NCBI GenBank assembly: GCA_031289145.1
Contig: JAITQA010000139.1
Coordinates: 1 to 64,000, forward strand
Length of the DNA stretch: 64,000 nt
Origin: Dysgonamonadaceae bacterium
GTDB lineage: Bacteria > Bacteroidota > Bacteroidia > Bacteroidales > Azobacteroidaceae
Reading direction: 5' to 3'
Shown: one piece after another, positions 16,107-25,718 of the stretch
Layout of the letters: each line of letters begins with the position of its first letter
Position numbering within the stretch: the first letter of the stretch is position 1
Translations under genes and position numbers: made by a program
The notes under the pieces: generated by a model
The model's database searches: none
What the model saw: the letters and a program-made list of their open reading frames with translations, nothing else
What the model was told of the DNA's origin: nothing

Positions 16107-18257
16107 TCATTTCAAATAATCCTCAAAATACCGGGTTATTTTTTCATGCAAATGCACCCTGTCCGGGCCTGACATATTGTGTCCGTGTCCGGGATAGACA
16201 AAATAATCGGGATAGGTACGCGCTTTGATGCAAGCTTTCAGAAAAGATAAGCTGTTTTGCCAGACCACCGTGGGGTCTTCGTCTCCATGGATAAGCAGAA
16301 AATGACCTTTCAAGTTTCCTGCCAGATTGTTCATGTTTGTTTGCGCGTAGCCTTCCGAGTTTTCTTCCGGCGTATCCATATAACGTTCGCCATACATGAT
16401 TTCGTAATATTTCCAATCCATAACCGGGCCTCCCGCAACGCCTGTTTTGAATGTTTCCGGATGACGAAGCATCAGGTTAGCGGTCATAAATCCACCGTAA
16501 CTCCAACCATGAACCCCAATTCTGTCGGCATCTACATAAGGCAGGGATTGGAGATATTTCACCCCTTCCATTTGGTCGGCAGTTTCAACAATCCCTAATT
16601 GCCGGTACGTAATATTTTCAAAATCAGCGCCCCTGTTACTTGTTCCCCTGTTGTCTAAGGAAAAAACAACATATCCTTTCTGTGCCATATAAATATCCCA
16701 ACCGCGCACCGCTCCGAGCCAACTGTTTCTGATACCCTGACTGTGAGGCCCTCCGTAAACATAAATCACAACCGGATATTTTTTGGAAGAATCGAAATTT
16801 ACCGGTTTAACCAAATGATAAAAGAGTTCCGTTTCCCCATCAGCCGCTTTGATGGCGCCCAAAGAAATTGTCGGCATGGCATACCCCAGATAAGGATTTT
16901 GTGCCGTTTGCAAACGGACAGGCTTGGGCTTTTCCGTGGAAATCAAGTCGATATTAAGCGGCGTATTCAAATTGGAATACCTGTCTATCATATATTTCCC
17001 GGATACATTAATACTGGGTTGATGTACCCCGGCTTCGAAAGTCAGTTGCGTCTTATTTCCGGTTTTCAACGCTACTTTGTATGCTTGAAATTCAATCGGA
17101 TTCAGTTCATTTGTAAGGATAAAAACATTTTTTTCAGCTATATCCAGACCGATACTGTTTGTCACGTCGTAATTTCCGTTTGTCAATTGGAGAATCAATT
17201 TTCCCGAAGTATCGTACAAATACAAATGGTTATAACCGCTTCGCTGACTTTGCCAAATAAACCGGTCAGGAGAATTTTTCAGAAATTGTAAAGGATGTTG
17301 CGGTTCTACGTATTTATCGTTATGTTCTTCGAATAAAGTCAGCGTTTTTTCGCCGGTTTCGACATCATATTTATTCAGTTGCAGTTGATTTTGTCCACGA
17401 TTTAATTCAGCGATATACACAAATTTTTCGTTCGGGTCCCATGAAATATTGGTCAGGTAATGGTCTCTCGGTTCTCCGGTTTTCAAATACACGGTAGTCT
17501 TTGAAGACAGCTTATAAATGCCCAGGGTCACTTCATGGCTGGTCATTCCTGCCATGGGGTATTTGTTGTTTTTCAATTGCGCTTCTCTGGCTGAAATATC
17601 TACCAAAGGATAGTTGCCTACCATGCTTTCATCCATCCGGTAAAAAGCTAAGTAATTTCCTTCGGGCGACCAGAATGTTCCTTTTGTAATGCCAAATTCG
17701 TTGCGATGAACGGATTGTCCGTACACAATAGCATCATCGGTATCTTCAGCTACCGTTATCGTTTGGCCTTCCCTGTCGATATACAGGTTATTCTTTTTTG
17801 TATAAGCTGTTTCCCTGTTTTTCGGACAGAAATCGGCATTTTCCCATTCTTGCCGGAATGTCGTTTCAAAAGCAAGGGTTTTATGCTTCAAATCAAGGAA
17901 AACCTGTTTGTTTTCCTTCGGAATACGGAGTACGGCTAAAGCAGCATCGTTTATGGTAGTAAAGGAAAGCTGGCTGATTTCCAGGTTCGTCTGCGCTAAC
18001 AGGGCGTTCAATTCTGCCTTTGTCAGTAACGATTTTTTTTCATCCGGTTTTTTAGGATTGACCAGAAATATTTCCTCTTTCTCCAGGAAAATCAAATCGT
18101 CGCCATACCACTGGACACGATAAGTAGTTTTTGGATTGAAACTTGTGTATGACTTTCCTCCTGGAATCAAATCTTCGAGCGTAAATGTTTTTTCTTGAGC
18201 GGAAACTTGTATAGCCATCCCGATAAAAGCAAAAATATAAATAAACCGTTTCATCAT
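16107..18257 (-). CDS. Dipeptidyl peptidase IV (S9B family)
   Basis: The protein has 716 aa. An N-terminal signal peptide (KRFIYIFAFIGMAIQVSAQ) sends it to the periplasm or surface. Residues 30-480 form the eight-bladed DPP-IV beta-propeller. The C-terminal alpha/beta-hydrolase domain has the nucleophile in HGWSYGGF, an Asp in LIHGDEDPTV, and a His in the terminal VYPGHGHNMSGPDRVHLHEK region. It removes X-Pro dipeptides from peptides, typical of peptide-fermenting Bacteroidales. Its start overlaps the methyltransferase stop by one nt (TAATG), so the genes are coupled. Confidence 0.93.
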   Translation of the reverse strand: MMKRFIYIFAFIGMAIQVSAQEKTFTLEDLIPGGKSYTSFNPKTTYRVQWYGDDLIFLEKEEIFLVNPKKPDEKKSLLTKAELNALLAQTNLEISQLSFTTINDAALAVLRIPKENKQVFLDLKHKTLAFETTFRQEWENADFCPKNRETAYTKKNNLYIDREGQTITVAEDTDDAIVYGQSVHRNEFGITKGTFWSPEGNYLAFYRMDESMVGNYPLVDISAREAQLKNNKYPMAGMTSHEVTLGIYKLSSKTTVYLKTGEPRDHYLTNISWDPNEKFVYIAELNRGQNQLQLNKYDVETGEKTLTLFEEHNDKYVEPQHPLQFLKNSPDRFIWQSQRSGYNHLYLYDTSGKLILQLTNGNYDVTNSIGLDIAEKNVFILTNELNPIEFQAYKVALKTGNKTQLTFEAGVHQPSINVSGKYMIDRYSNLNTPLNIDLISTEKPKPVRLQTAQNPYLGYAMPTISLGAIKAADGETELFYHLVKPVNFDSSKKYPVVIYVYGGPHSQGIRNSWLGAVRGWDIYMAQKGYVVFSLDNRGTSNRGADFENITYRQLGIVETADQMEGVKYLQSLPYVDADRIGVHGWSYGGFMTANLMLRHPETFKTGVAGGPVMDWKYYEIMYGERYMDTPEENSEGYAQTNMNNLAGNLKGHFLLIHGDEDPTVVWQNSLSFLKACIKARTYPDYFVYPGHGHNMSGPDRVHLHEKITRYFEDYLK

Positions 18258-19423
18258 TATTTTGTCAGTATTTCTTTTTTGTATTCCTTTTGTGTTCCCG
18301 AAAACAATTTATATTGTCTGTATTCACATTCTAAAGCGCCGTTAATCAACCGCATCCTGGATGCGGGTTTTAATCCGATATGGTCGAATCCTTCAGGATT
18401 GGATGAAATAATCCATGCTTCGTAATCGGAAAAGACATGCTTCAAACGTTCGCCTATCATGGAATATAAACTCATTAAATCTCTGGGATTGAGTCGTTCG
18501 CCATAAGGGGGATTGGTAATGAGTATTCCTTTGCCCGGATTTTTTTCCATCTGTTGGAAAGGCAATATTCTCAAATCAATGTATTTGGAAAGTCCTGCAT
18601 TTTTCACATTTTTATTGGCAATGATGATGGCTTGCTGGGAAATGTCCGAGCCATAACATTTGAATTTGAATTCTTTTTCCAAACTGTCGTCGGTGCTGAT
18701 TTTTTCGAACAATTCCGCATCAAAATCCTCCCATTTCTCAAAAGCGTATTGTTTCCTGAACACTCCCGGAGCAATATTCAACGCAATTAAAGCAGCTTCA
18801 ATCAGCAAGGTGCCCGACCCGCACATCGGGTCGACAAAATTACTTTCACCTTTCCATCCTGTTTTCAGAATCATGCCGGCGGCCAGTACTTCACTGATAG
18901 GCGCTTCCGTTTCTTCGATACGGTATCCCCTTTTATGCAGGGATTCTCCCGAACTGTCAAGAGAAAGCGTACATTCGGTATGGGAAATATGGAGATGGAT
19001 TTGCAAGTCGGGATTATTAATCCGTACCGAAGGACGCGCCATTTCCTGTTCCGTAAAATAATCAACGATAGCGTCTTTAACGCGATAAGCCACAAATTTG
19101 GAATGTGCAAACGCTTCCGAATACACGACAGCGTCAATAGCAAACGTTTTCTTGGCGGGCAGGTACTTTGTCCAATCCAATTTTTTGACATACGCATACA
19201 CCTCATCGGGATTCACGGCTTTGAATTGCGCAATGGGTTTCAATATCCGCAATGCGGTACGGCAATAGAAGTTCGCTTTATAAAGCAACTCTATATCCCC
19301 TTCGAACGACACAACTCTCCGTCCGATTTGCACTCCGTTGGCGCCTAAGCCAATCAGCTCGGTTGCCAATATTTCCTCCAGACCGTATAAGGTCTTCGCT
19401 ACCATTTCAAAAGAATTTCTCAT
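18257..19423 (-). CDS. THUMP-domain class I RNA methyltransferase (RlmL N-terminal type)
   Basis: The protein has 388 aa: an N-terminal ferredoxin-like plus THUMP RNA-binding region (about 1-155), then a Rossmann methyltransferase. FVDPMCGSGTLLIEAA (about 196-211) is the SAM motif and ITNPPYGERL (about 305) the NPPY motif for base N-methylation. It corresponds to the first half of E. coli RlmKL, which makes m2G2445 in 23S rRNA; stand-alone versions are usual in Bacteroidota. It overlaps argB by 4 nt and dpp4 by one. Confidence 0.88.
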   Translation of the reverse strand: MRNSFEMVAKTLYGLEEILATELIGLGANGVQIGRRVVSFEGDIELLYKANFYCRTALRILKPIAQFKAVNPDEVYAYVKKLDWTKYLPAKKTFAIDAVVYSEAFAHSKFVAYRVKDAIVDYFTEQEMARPSVRINNPDLQIHLHISHTECTLSLDSSGESLHKRGYRIEETEAPISEVLAAGMILKTGWKGESNFVDPMCGSGTLLIEAALIALNIAPGVFRKQYAFEKWEDFDAELFEKISTDDSLEKEFKFKCYGSDISQQAIIIANKNVKNAGLSKYIDLRILPFQQMEKNPGKGILITNPPYGERLNPRDLMSLYSMIGERLKHVFSDYEAWIISSNPEGFDHIGLKPASRMRLINGALECEYRQYKLFSGTQKEYKKEILTK

Positions 19424-20205
19424 TTGATAAAAGTTCCTTTCCCTGTATTAATGTCGGAAGCCTGTGTGATAATCACTTCTTTTACACCGCAGGTTTTCGC
19501 CTGAAAAGCATTTTCTAATTTTGGAATCATGCCTTCTTTGATGATTCCTTCCTCCCTGTATTGCTGGAAAAGCGCATTGTCAAGGTTTTGAATTACACTG
19601 TTTTCATCGTTTTCATCGCTCAATACACCTTTTTTCTCAAAGCAATAAATCAGACGCACATTAAAATCAAATGCCATAACTTTGGCTATTTCCCCTGCAA
19701 TCGTATCCGCATTCGTATTTAACAAAAGACCATTCCCGTCATGTGTAAGAGGAGCCAATACAGGAATATAGCCCTGCCGGAGCAAATCTGACAGCACCGA
19801 CGCATTTATTTCTTTCACATCGCCTACAAACCCATAATCAATAGTTGTTACCGGTCTTTTCGCAGAAAGGATGAGATTCATATCGGCTCCGGTCAAACCA
19901 ATCGCATCTACCTTTAATGCCTGTAATTTGGCGACAATGTTCTTATTTACCAAACCGGCATAAACCATTGTTACCACTTTCAGGGTGTCTTCGTCGGTGA
20001 TGCGCCGACCGTCGACCATCCGGGTCTGAATACCCAATTTTTCCGCCAATCGGTTAGCCGAACTACCGCCGCCGTGAACTAAAATCTTGTCGCCTGCTAT
20101 CAAAGCAAAATCTTTTAAGAAAGCAATCAATGATTCCGGGTCTTCGACGATTTTCCCGCCGATTTTTATGATTGTTAACTGATGCATATATTTATTATTC
20201 TTCAT
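19420..20205 (-). CDS. argB: Acetylglutamate kinase
   Basis: This 261-aa member of the amino-acid kinase family phosphorylates N-acetylglutamate in arginine synthesis. IIKIGGKIVED at the start is the ATP-binding lysine motif. VHGGGSSANRLAEKLGI, MVDGRRITDEDTL and GLTGADMNLI are diagnostic. The first six residues before MHQLTIIKIGG look dispensable, so the ATG at 20185-20187 is an alternative start. It begins directly after the maf stop. No other arginine gene is in the window. Confidence 0.9.
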   Translation of the reverse strand: MKNNKYMHQLTIIKIGGKIVEDPESLIAFLKDFALIAGDKILVHGGGSSANRLAEKLGIQTRMVDGRRITDEDTLKVVTMVYAGLVNKNIVAKLQALKVDAIGLTGADMNLILSAKRPVTTIDYGFVGDVKEINASVLSDLLRQGYIPVLAPLTHDGNGLLLNTNADTIAGEIAKVMAFDFNVRLIYCFEKKGVLSDENDENSVIQNLDNALFQQYREEGIIKEGMIPKLENAFQAKTCGVKEVIITQASDINTGKGTFIK

Positions 20206-20793
20206 TTATAAATCCCATTTTTTCAGACAGGTATAAAGCATTTTGACCGGAAGTCCCATCACATTGTAAAAGGAACCATTCAATTCTTCTACCCCAATAT
20301 AACCAATCCATTCCTGCACGCCATACGCACCCGCTTTGTCGCAAGGTTTGTATTTTTTGACATAATAACCAATTTCCGCCTCTTCCAATTTTGCAAACCT
20401 GACTTTGGATAAAGCATGAAATGCCTCTTGCTTATACATACTTGTAACACAAACGCCGGTAATTACTTCATGCGTTTGGCCGGAAAGTATCCGCAACATA
20501 TTTTCGGCATTTTCTTCGTCTTGCGGCTTTCCATACACTTTCCCCTCCAACCAAACAATCGTATCTGCCGTAATCAAAAGTGTATCAGGTTGTAAGTAAT
20601 TCCGATAAGCCTCCGCTTTCAATTTTGCAATATAGACAGGAATTTCTTCTTTCCACAAGGTATCCGGATAAGATTCATCTATATCGGGAAGCGTCTTTAC
20701 CTCAAAATCTATATCCAAACCTGCCAGCAATTCTTTCCGCCTTGGCGAATTTGATGCTAAAACAACTTTGTATTTTGAAATATTTTCCAGCAT
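20206..20793 (-). CDS. maf: Maf-like nucleoside triphosphate pyrophosphatase
   Basis: This 195-aa housecleaning enzyme hydrolyses non-canonical or pyrimidine NTPs. VVLASNSPRRKELL (11-24) is the family signature; DIDESYP, ITADTIVWLEGKVYGKP and KAGAYGVQEWIG follow. Length and motifs are normal. It lies 12 nt after the KdsC-like gene and abuts argB. Confidence 0.92.
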   Translation of the reverse strand: MLENISKYKVVLASNSPRRKELLAGLDIDFEVKTLPDIDESYPDTLWKEEIPVYIAKLKAEAYRNYLQPDTLLITADTIVWLEGKVYGKPQDEENAENMLRILSGQTHEVITGVCVTSMYKQEAFHALSKVRFAKLEEAEIGYYVKKYKPCDKAGAYGVQEWIGYIGVEELNGSFYNVMGLPVKMLYTCLKKWDL

Positions 20794-20805
20794 ATCCGCT
20801 TGTTT

Positions 20806-21327
20806 TTACCATCCGAATGCATCGCCTTGCATCCAATCGCCTTTCATTTTCAACACTTGCTCAATAATATCACGCCCTACTCCCATTCCTCCGGTTTTAG
20901 CGGAAATATATTTGGCTATTTCCTTGATTTCGGGAACCGCATCCGCAGGACAAGCCGGTAATCCGACTGTTTTCATCACTTCATAATCGGGAATATCATC
21001 ACCGACATAACAGATTGCCTCCGGACTCAAACCTGTTTTCCGGATAAAATCCTCCAACTGATCGATTTTATTTTTCGCTTTCGTGTAAACATATTGAAAT
21101 CCCAAACTTTCAAAGCGAATCCTGACAGCATTAGAATCCGCACCTGTAATTATCCCCAATATATACCCTTTTTTTACGGCTAACTGCATGGCATAGCCGT
21201 CTTTGGTATTGATGACCCGCATAGGCTCTCCCGACGGATGTAAAGGGATTGCCTCCGGTGACAATACGCCGTCCACGTCAAAGACAAAGGCTTTTATTTT
21301 CGTTAAATCATAATTGATATTACTCAC
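20806..21327 (-). CDS. kdsC: KdsC-like phosphatase (HAD IIIA)
   Basis: This 173-aa HAD phosphatase dephosphorylates KDO-8-phosphate in lipopolysaccharide core synthesis. [10 protein letters not shown] holds the nucleophilic Asp (DVDG), [11 protein letters not shown] is motif II, and [17 protein letters not shown] is motif IV. The lack of a large cap and the size match KdsC. It is the first gene of a five-gene unit (kdsC, maf, argB, rRNA methyltransferase, dpp4). Confidence 0.88.
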   Translation of the reverse strand: MSNINYDLTKIKAFVFDVDGVLSPEAIPLHPSGEPMRVINTKDGYAMQLAVKKGYILGIITGADSNAVRIRFESLGFQYVYTKAKNKIDQLEDFIRKTGLSPEAICYVGDDIPDYEVMKTVGLPACPADAVPEIKEIAKYISAKTGGMGVGRDIIEQVLKMKGDWMQGDAFGW

Positions 21328-21355
21328 AGATGTTATTTTTTAGTAAATAATAATG

Positions 21356-21363
21356 CAAAAGTA
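21356..21363 (-). promoter_or_regulatory. -7 element of the kdsC operon
   Basis: TACTTTTG on the minus strand, 28 nt before the ATG. It is the only good match ahead of the five-gene unit. The gap 21364-21607 between divergent operons holds nothing else I recognise. Confidence 0.5.
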
Positions 21364-21607
21364 AAAAAAAATATGTGATTATACAGCATTTTTTCCTATA
21401 CACATCAAAATAAAGGTTTTTTCTACTAATCTGAATTATTTATACCTACATATAAGTTTGCTTTTTTAAGGTCACAACGGAACAACCTGAAAAATTGTTA
21501 AATACAGTTAATTATTCGGCCTCAATGCAACGTTTTAATAGTTATTTGCGTCTTTATAGTAAATTGAAGGATGCTATATGACCTTTAAAAAACAAATTAT
21601 ATACAGA

Positions 21608-22114
21608 ATGAAAGCAAAACTGTTTTTTCCAATCGCCGTCCTCTTTCTGATGGGGATATTTGTGCTGAATACCTCATTTTCGGATGCGTATTTCAGCTAT
21701 TGGAATTATATTCCCGTATTTATGAAACGCAGTGACCTTGATAATTCGGTATCCTACCATGTTTTGGCTCGGGATATGGAAAATCCGGGTAAAATCTATT
21801 TCAAATCACCTTATATTTATATCAACGAGCGATATAAAGGCGTGCATGTTATCAATAATTCAGACCCATACAATCCTGTAAATGAAGGATTCATAATTGC
21901 TCCCGGATGCATCGACATGGCCGTGAAAGGAAATGTGATGTATATAGATAACGCGGTGGATTTGGTAGCTATTGACTTACTGACCAAAACGGTGAGTAAA
22001 CGAATTAAAAATGTTTTTCCCGAACCCTTGGCTCCCGACAACAGTATGTATTACAACAATGACAGGGAAAATTATGTGATTGTAGAATGGAAGAAAAACC
22101 CGGATAAAAAATGA
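21608..22114 (+). CDS. Membrane-anchored LVIVD-repeat-like protein
   Basis: From the ATG at 21608 the protein has 168 aa. It starts with a hydrophobic segment (KAKLFFPIAVLFLMGIFVL), so it is exported or membrane-anchored. The rest matches half of an LVIVD beta-propeller: YIYINERYKGVHVINNSDPYNP and VMYIDNAVDLVAIDLLT. A longer start at 21578 adds ten basic residues and cannot be excluded. Its stop overlaps the next gene by 4 nt, and the neighbour carries the same kind of repeats. Function unknown. Confidence 0.65.
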   Translation: MKAKLFFPIAVLFLMGIFVLNTSFSDAYFSYWNYIPVFMKRSDLDNSVSYHVLARDMENPGKIYFKSPYIYINERYKGVHVINNSDPYNPVNEGFIIAPGCIDMAVKGNVMYIDNAVDLVAIDLLTKTVSKRIKNVFPEPLAPDNSMYYNNDRENYVIVEWKKNPDKK

Positions 22115-22902
22115 TGATAATGAAGAGACTTGATAAAATAGGATTTACCTGTATGGTGGGATTACTCGCAATGGCAGCTTGTTCGGAAGCCGGCGACTCA
22201 TTCGGAGACTCCGGTAGTCCGGGGCAAGGCGGCTCCATGGCCCGGTTTACGATTGCCGGGGACTATCTGTACACCGTAGATAACAATTCGTTGCGTTTGT
22301 TTGATTTATCCAATCCCCCCCAGCCGGAATACATGGAGCGGAAAGATCAAAGTCTTAGCTTTGGCATCGAGACCCTATTTGGTATGGATACTTTGCTTTT
22401 TATCGGTTCGCAAGACGGCATGTATATTTACGACATCACCCGTCCCGAATTTCCGCAGCAAATGTCTTTCGTCTCTCATATCCGCAGTTGCGACCCTGTT
22501 GTGGCTTCGGGTCATTACGCTTACGTCACCTTGAATTCCGAAAACACATGGTGCGGAAATGTATCCAATGTATTGAATATCTACGATATATCGAACATCA
22601 AAAAGCCTTCGTTAATTGCGGCTGAAACACTTAATTTTCCGAAAGGATTAGGTGTAGACGGGAATAAATTATTCGTTTGCGATGCCGTGCAAGGCATTAA
22701 GATTTACGATGTAAGCGAGCCTTCCGTACCGATTTGGAAAGATGATTTGAGTCATATTCCCGAGGCAAAATCCATAAAACCTTACGATGTGATTCCAATG
22801 AACGGACTGTTGTTTACCAGTTCCGACAAAGGCTTCTATCAATTCGATTATACCGGCGACCAAATAAAATTTGTAAGCAAAATAAACATAACGGAAAAAT
22901 AA
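22111..22902 (+). CDS. LVIVD-repeat lipoprotein
   Basis: This 263-aa protein has a lipoprotein signal peptide; LLAMAAC places the lipidated cysteine near residue 24. At least four beta-propeller-type repeats follow, each with a YxYxxDxxxLxxxDxxNP pattern (DYLYTVDNNSLRLFDLSNP; QDGMYIYDITRP; NVLNIYDISNI; QGIKIYDVSEPSVP). LVIVD proteins are extracytoplasmic and of unknown role, probably protein interaction. It is the middle gene of a three-gene operon. Confidence 0.75.
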   Translation: MMIMKRLDKIGFTCMVGLLAMAACSEAGDSFGDSGSPGQGGSMARFTIAGDYLYTVDNNSLRLFDLSNPPQPEYMERKDQSLSFGIETLFGMDTLLFIGSQDGMYIYDITRPEFPQQMSFVSHIRSCDPVVASGHYAYVTLNSENTWCGNVSNVLNIYDISNIKKPSLIAAETLNFPKGLGVDGNKLFVCDAVQGIKIYDVSEPSVPIWKDDLSHIPEAKSIKPYDVIPMNGLLFTSSDKGFYQFDYTGDQIKFVSKINITEK

Positions 22903-22903
22903 A

Positions 22904-23563
22904 ATGAAACTACTGTATATTCCTTTACTATTCCTCTGTTTACAGGGTCTATCCGGCAATTTGCCTGCACAAACGGCAGAAAAACCGTTGCCGAGATATG
23001 GTTTTTCCATTGAACCTTTGTATCTCTATAACGGCGGTTTACGTATCAATGCGGAGAAGCGGCTGACAGAAAAAGAATGGTTTGAATTGAATATCACGCC
23101 TTATTACTTACCTCTTGCGGAATATGATTACGATTATGGCGCTTGGTATACTATAAACAGTGGTTTTGAATATTTTTCAAAACTACAAGGTATTGGTGTA
23201 GGTGGAAGTTATAAATATTATTTCTCCCCGCTTTTTTTTATCAATCCGGGAGTTTCCTACACTTTTTATAAGGTAAAATATTCGGATACTGATTTTTACC
23301 CATATCAGGAAGACGGCTTGACTTACTATTCATTCGAGCGTAGGCAATTGTCCCAGATTTTCAATAAATTCAACTTAAGCTTTTACATCGGAGGCCGCAC
23401 GCCTTTCAAACGTTCATTTTTCGTTGAATACTTTGTGGGGGCCGGACAGTCTTTCAGTTCTTACAAATCGGGAAAAAAAACATTCGATGATACAATGTTT
23501 GGCTTCGGATACACCGGCCTATACCTGACAACTGGCGTAAAACTCGGATTCAATATCCGGTAA
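22904..23563 (+). CDS. Outer-membrane beta-barrel-like protein
   Basis: This 219-aa protein has a signal peptide (about 1-23, ending LPAQTA). It is rich in alternating aromatic and glycine residues (GFSIEPLYLYNGGLRIN, GVGGSYKYYFSPLFFINPGVSYTFYKV) and ends with a strand-like sequence closing in LGFNIR, typical of small outer-membrane barrels of the DUF3575 or OmpW kind. It starts one nt after the LVIVD lipoprotein stop. A lipoprotein-barrel partnership is possible but inferred from the operon only. Confidence 0.65.
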   Translation: MKLLYIPLLFLCLQGLSGNLPAQTAEKPLPRYGFSIEPLYLYNGGLRINAEKRLTEKEWFELNITPYYLPLAEYDYDYGAWYTINSGFEYFSKLQGIGVGGSYKYYFSPLFFINPGVSYTFYKVKYSDTDFYPYQEDGLTYYSFERRQLSQIFNKFNLSFYIGGRTPFKRSFFVEYFVGAGQSFSSYKSGKKTFDDTMFGFGYTGLYLTTGVKLGFNIR

Positions 23564-23630
23564 AATCTTCAGTCAGTATATCCGGGCTTTAAAAACCGGT
23601 CAAAAAAACAATGAAACCTGACTGTAAAAG

Positions 23631-24047
23631 TCACCATACCGGAAGTAAATCGGTTTTAATTTTTTCTATTTTCCATTGTCTATTAAACGAATATGTTGTG
23701 TCTGCAACTTCTATATATTCATAGATTGCTAAACATTTTTTATTTAATTGATCCTTTTCTTTCTGACTCATATTTTCTGCCATAATGAAAAGAATATCAG
23801 CAAACTGTTCCAAATTTCCACTACTGAATTTTTTCTCCGTCAGGAGCATCTTTATCAAATCATCGGGTTCAGTAGCGATTAACGCCATAATATCCAATCC
23901 TAAATCTTCGCTAAATGTCCGGATAGTTATTGCGATACTATTACTTGTCTGTTCTTGATTTTTCAGATGAAGTGAATTCGCCAGTATTTTTCCTAAAACT
24001 TGTCCAAATATTTCGGCTTGTCTTGTTAGATAATCTTTCTGTTCCAT
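23631..24047 (-). CDS. Conserved-looking hypothetical protein
   Basis: This 138-aa soluble, mostly helical protein is not recognised. No signal peptide or membrane segment is seen. The N-terminus (MEQKDYLTRQAEIFGQVLGKILANSL) resembles the coiled starts of small Bacteroidota proteins of unknown function. It is the last gene (in transcription order) of the same-strand accessory block 23.6-32.9 kb. Confidence 0.55.
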   Translation of the reverse strand: MEQKDYLTRQAEIFGQVLGKILANSLHLKNQEQTSNSIAITIRTFSEDLGLDIMALIATEPDDLIKMLLTEKKFSSGNLEQFADILFIMAENMSQKEKDQLNKKCLAIYEYIEVADTTYSFNRQWKIEKIKTDLLPVW

Positions 24048-24383
24048 ATTAATTTAATTTCGTTAGATTCCCCATTAAACTGCCATTTATTGTTCTTTGC
24101 GACTTGTTTCGATCGTTCTGTCGTCCGTCACAAAAGTTTCAAAACTGCAGGCGCTGTCCCCTGTTGGTAAAAACTTTAACAACGAGCAAAAGTAGCCTGC
24201 ATGCTAATGATTTTTTTTACCATTACAATTTCACAAAGTTAGCAAAAATATATAAATACCTTGCATTGAGGCTGGGCAATTAAATATATTTAACAATTCG
24301 CGTTTAACAATTTTCCCATTATACAGACCTCAAAAGGCAAGTGTTCGTATGATTTTATTTCAACTTCATTAAACGTTTCTGTT
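24048..24383 (-). promoter_or_regulatory. 336-bp spacer with two promoter-like elements
   Basis: There is no gene here. Minus-strand -7 matches are TACTTTTG (24187-24194) and TAACTTTG (24234-24241). The part next to the downstream gene (about 24100-24140) has some words in common with the other spacers of this block (GACAGAACG, then AACAAGTCGC), but the match is weak. Confidence 0.35.
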
Positions 24384-25619
24384 TTATTTTTGAGTAGCCA
24401 TTCTTATTGCATATTCCAACACCGTATCAACATTATTTAGATAATCTTCTATTGTCAAATGAATTAAATGGTCAGGATATATACCTTTCCCTTCCATCGG
24501 ATATCCTTTCGGCGATACTTGTGCAGGCTTTCGGATGGGTATCCGGAAGGATATACCTTGTTGTGTAGTGAAAGTTTTCGGACCGTTTCCGGTGTCTCCA
24601 CCGGTCGGAGAACCAATGAAAACAGCATTTCCACTCTCTTTTAAATCTAAGGCAAAACTTTCTGCTGCGGAGAATGTTTCTATTCCGGTCAAAACAATCA
24701 GTTTCCCTTTGTAATGATTGTCGGACGGAACAAGAGTGGCTCCGGATACACAAGCTTTCTGTTGTTGTCTTATCAAGTATTTTGTAATCTCTTCGCTATT
24801 CCCTGAATTTCCTCCGCCATTCCCACGTAAATCGACAATCAAAACCGGTTTTTCCCGAACTTTTTCATACTCTTTTTGGAACTCGCTAACTACTTCACCC
24901 ATCATTGAATTAATCGCTATATAAGCTATGGAATCTTGAATTACCGAGCTTTTTACAGTTTCTTTATTAAGGTTAAACGACAAAGTTATTTCTTTCTCTC
25001 CGGCTTGTGTTTTGAATAAAAAAGTTCTATCCCCTTCAAAATAGCTTGAAAATATGCTCCAAACGCTTATGAGCATTCTGTCTGCATCGACTGAAGCATT
25101 GATAAATTTTCGTTCCTGATCCATCCATTCAGATACTGGAATATGGTCAATTTCTATTATCTCGTCTTTATCATTTATGCCTTTATCAATTAATGAACAG
25201 CCGACTTTATCAATAAATACGCGCCCTTCTACGAATATTGCCGAGCAATCAATACTATATTTCTTAAAATATACATGCGCATGTCCATTCTTCAATTCGG
25301 CAAAGTATTCTAAAAGCAGATGCCCGTACTCTTCTCTTGTAGAAATGGTTTTGATGCGTTCCGAATATTTTGCAAACAGGGAATCCGGATTAATATTCTT
25401 GCTGTCCAAATGAGAATATTTTTTTCTTACAATATTATTTATCTCGGTAAAATCCGATAGAAACATTTCCGGAGAAATATTAATATCGCTGACATATACA
25501 GGTTTAACTTCATGATTACTCTGGTCGGAAACATTTACGCCCAATCCAATTATAAATCCAATTATAGCCGTAACTACAACAAGTAAAATTATCCCTGCAA
25601 TTTTTAGAAATTTTTTCAT
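24384..25619 (-). CDS. S41-family peptidase (first of three)
   Basis: This 411-aa protein has an N-terminal membrane anchor (KIAGIILLVVVTAIIGFIIGLGV), so its domain is periplasmic. The S41 core is present: VLIVDLRGNGGGNSG, then LIVLTGIETFSAAESFALDL with the nucleophile serine in FSAAES, and FIGSPTGGDTGNGP. No PDZ domain is evident, which fits the tricorn/retinol-binding-like S41 subgroup of Bacteroidota. Its substrate is unknown. Two more S41 proteins lie in the same block (27874 and 30972) but are strongly diverged from it. Confidence 0.8.
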   Translation of the reverse strand: MKKFLKIAGIILLVVVTAIIGFIIGLGVNVSDQSNHEVKPVYVSDINISPEMFLSDFTEINNIVRKKYSHLDSKNINPDSLFAKYSERIKTISTREEYGHLLLEYFAELKNGHAHVYFKKYSIDCSAIFVEGRVFIDKVGCSLIDKGINDKDEIIEIDHIPVSEWMDQERKFINASVDADRMLISVWSIFSSYFEGDRTFLFKTQAGEKEITLSFNLNKETVKSSVIQDSIAYIAINSMMGEVVSEFQKEYEKVREKPVLIVDLRGNGGGNSGNSEEITKYLIRQQQKACVSGATLVPSDNHYKGKLIVLTGIETFSAAESFALDLKESGNAVFIGSPTGGDTGNGPKTFTTQQGISFRIPIRKPAQVSPKGYPMEGKGIYPDHLIHLTIEDYLNNVDTVLEYAIRMATQK

Positions 25620-25718
25620 CTCTTCTCCTTTCTATTTGTATTATTTAATTCCTCTATCTCTTCTTACTGTCAAGTCCGCAGTTACCGTCAAACTGTGCCG
25701 ACTGCGTTCTGTTTCATG

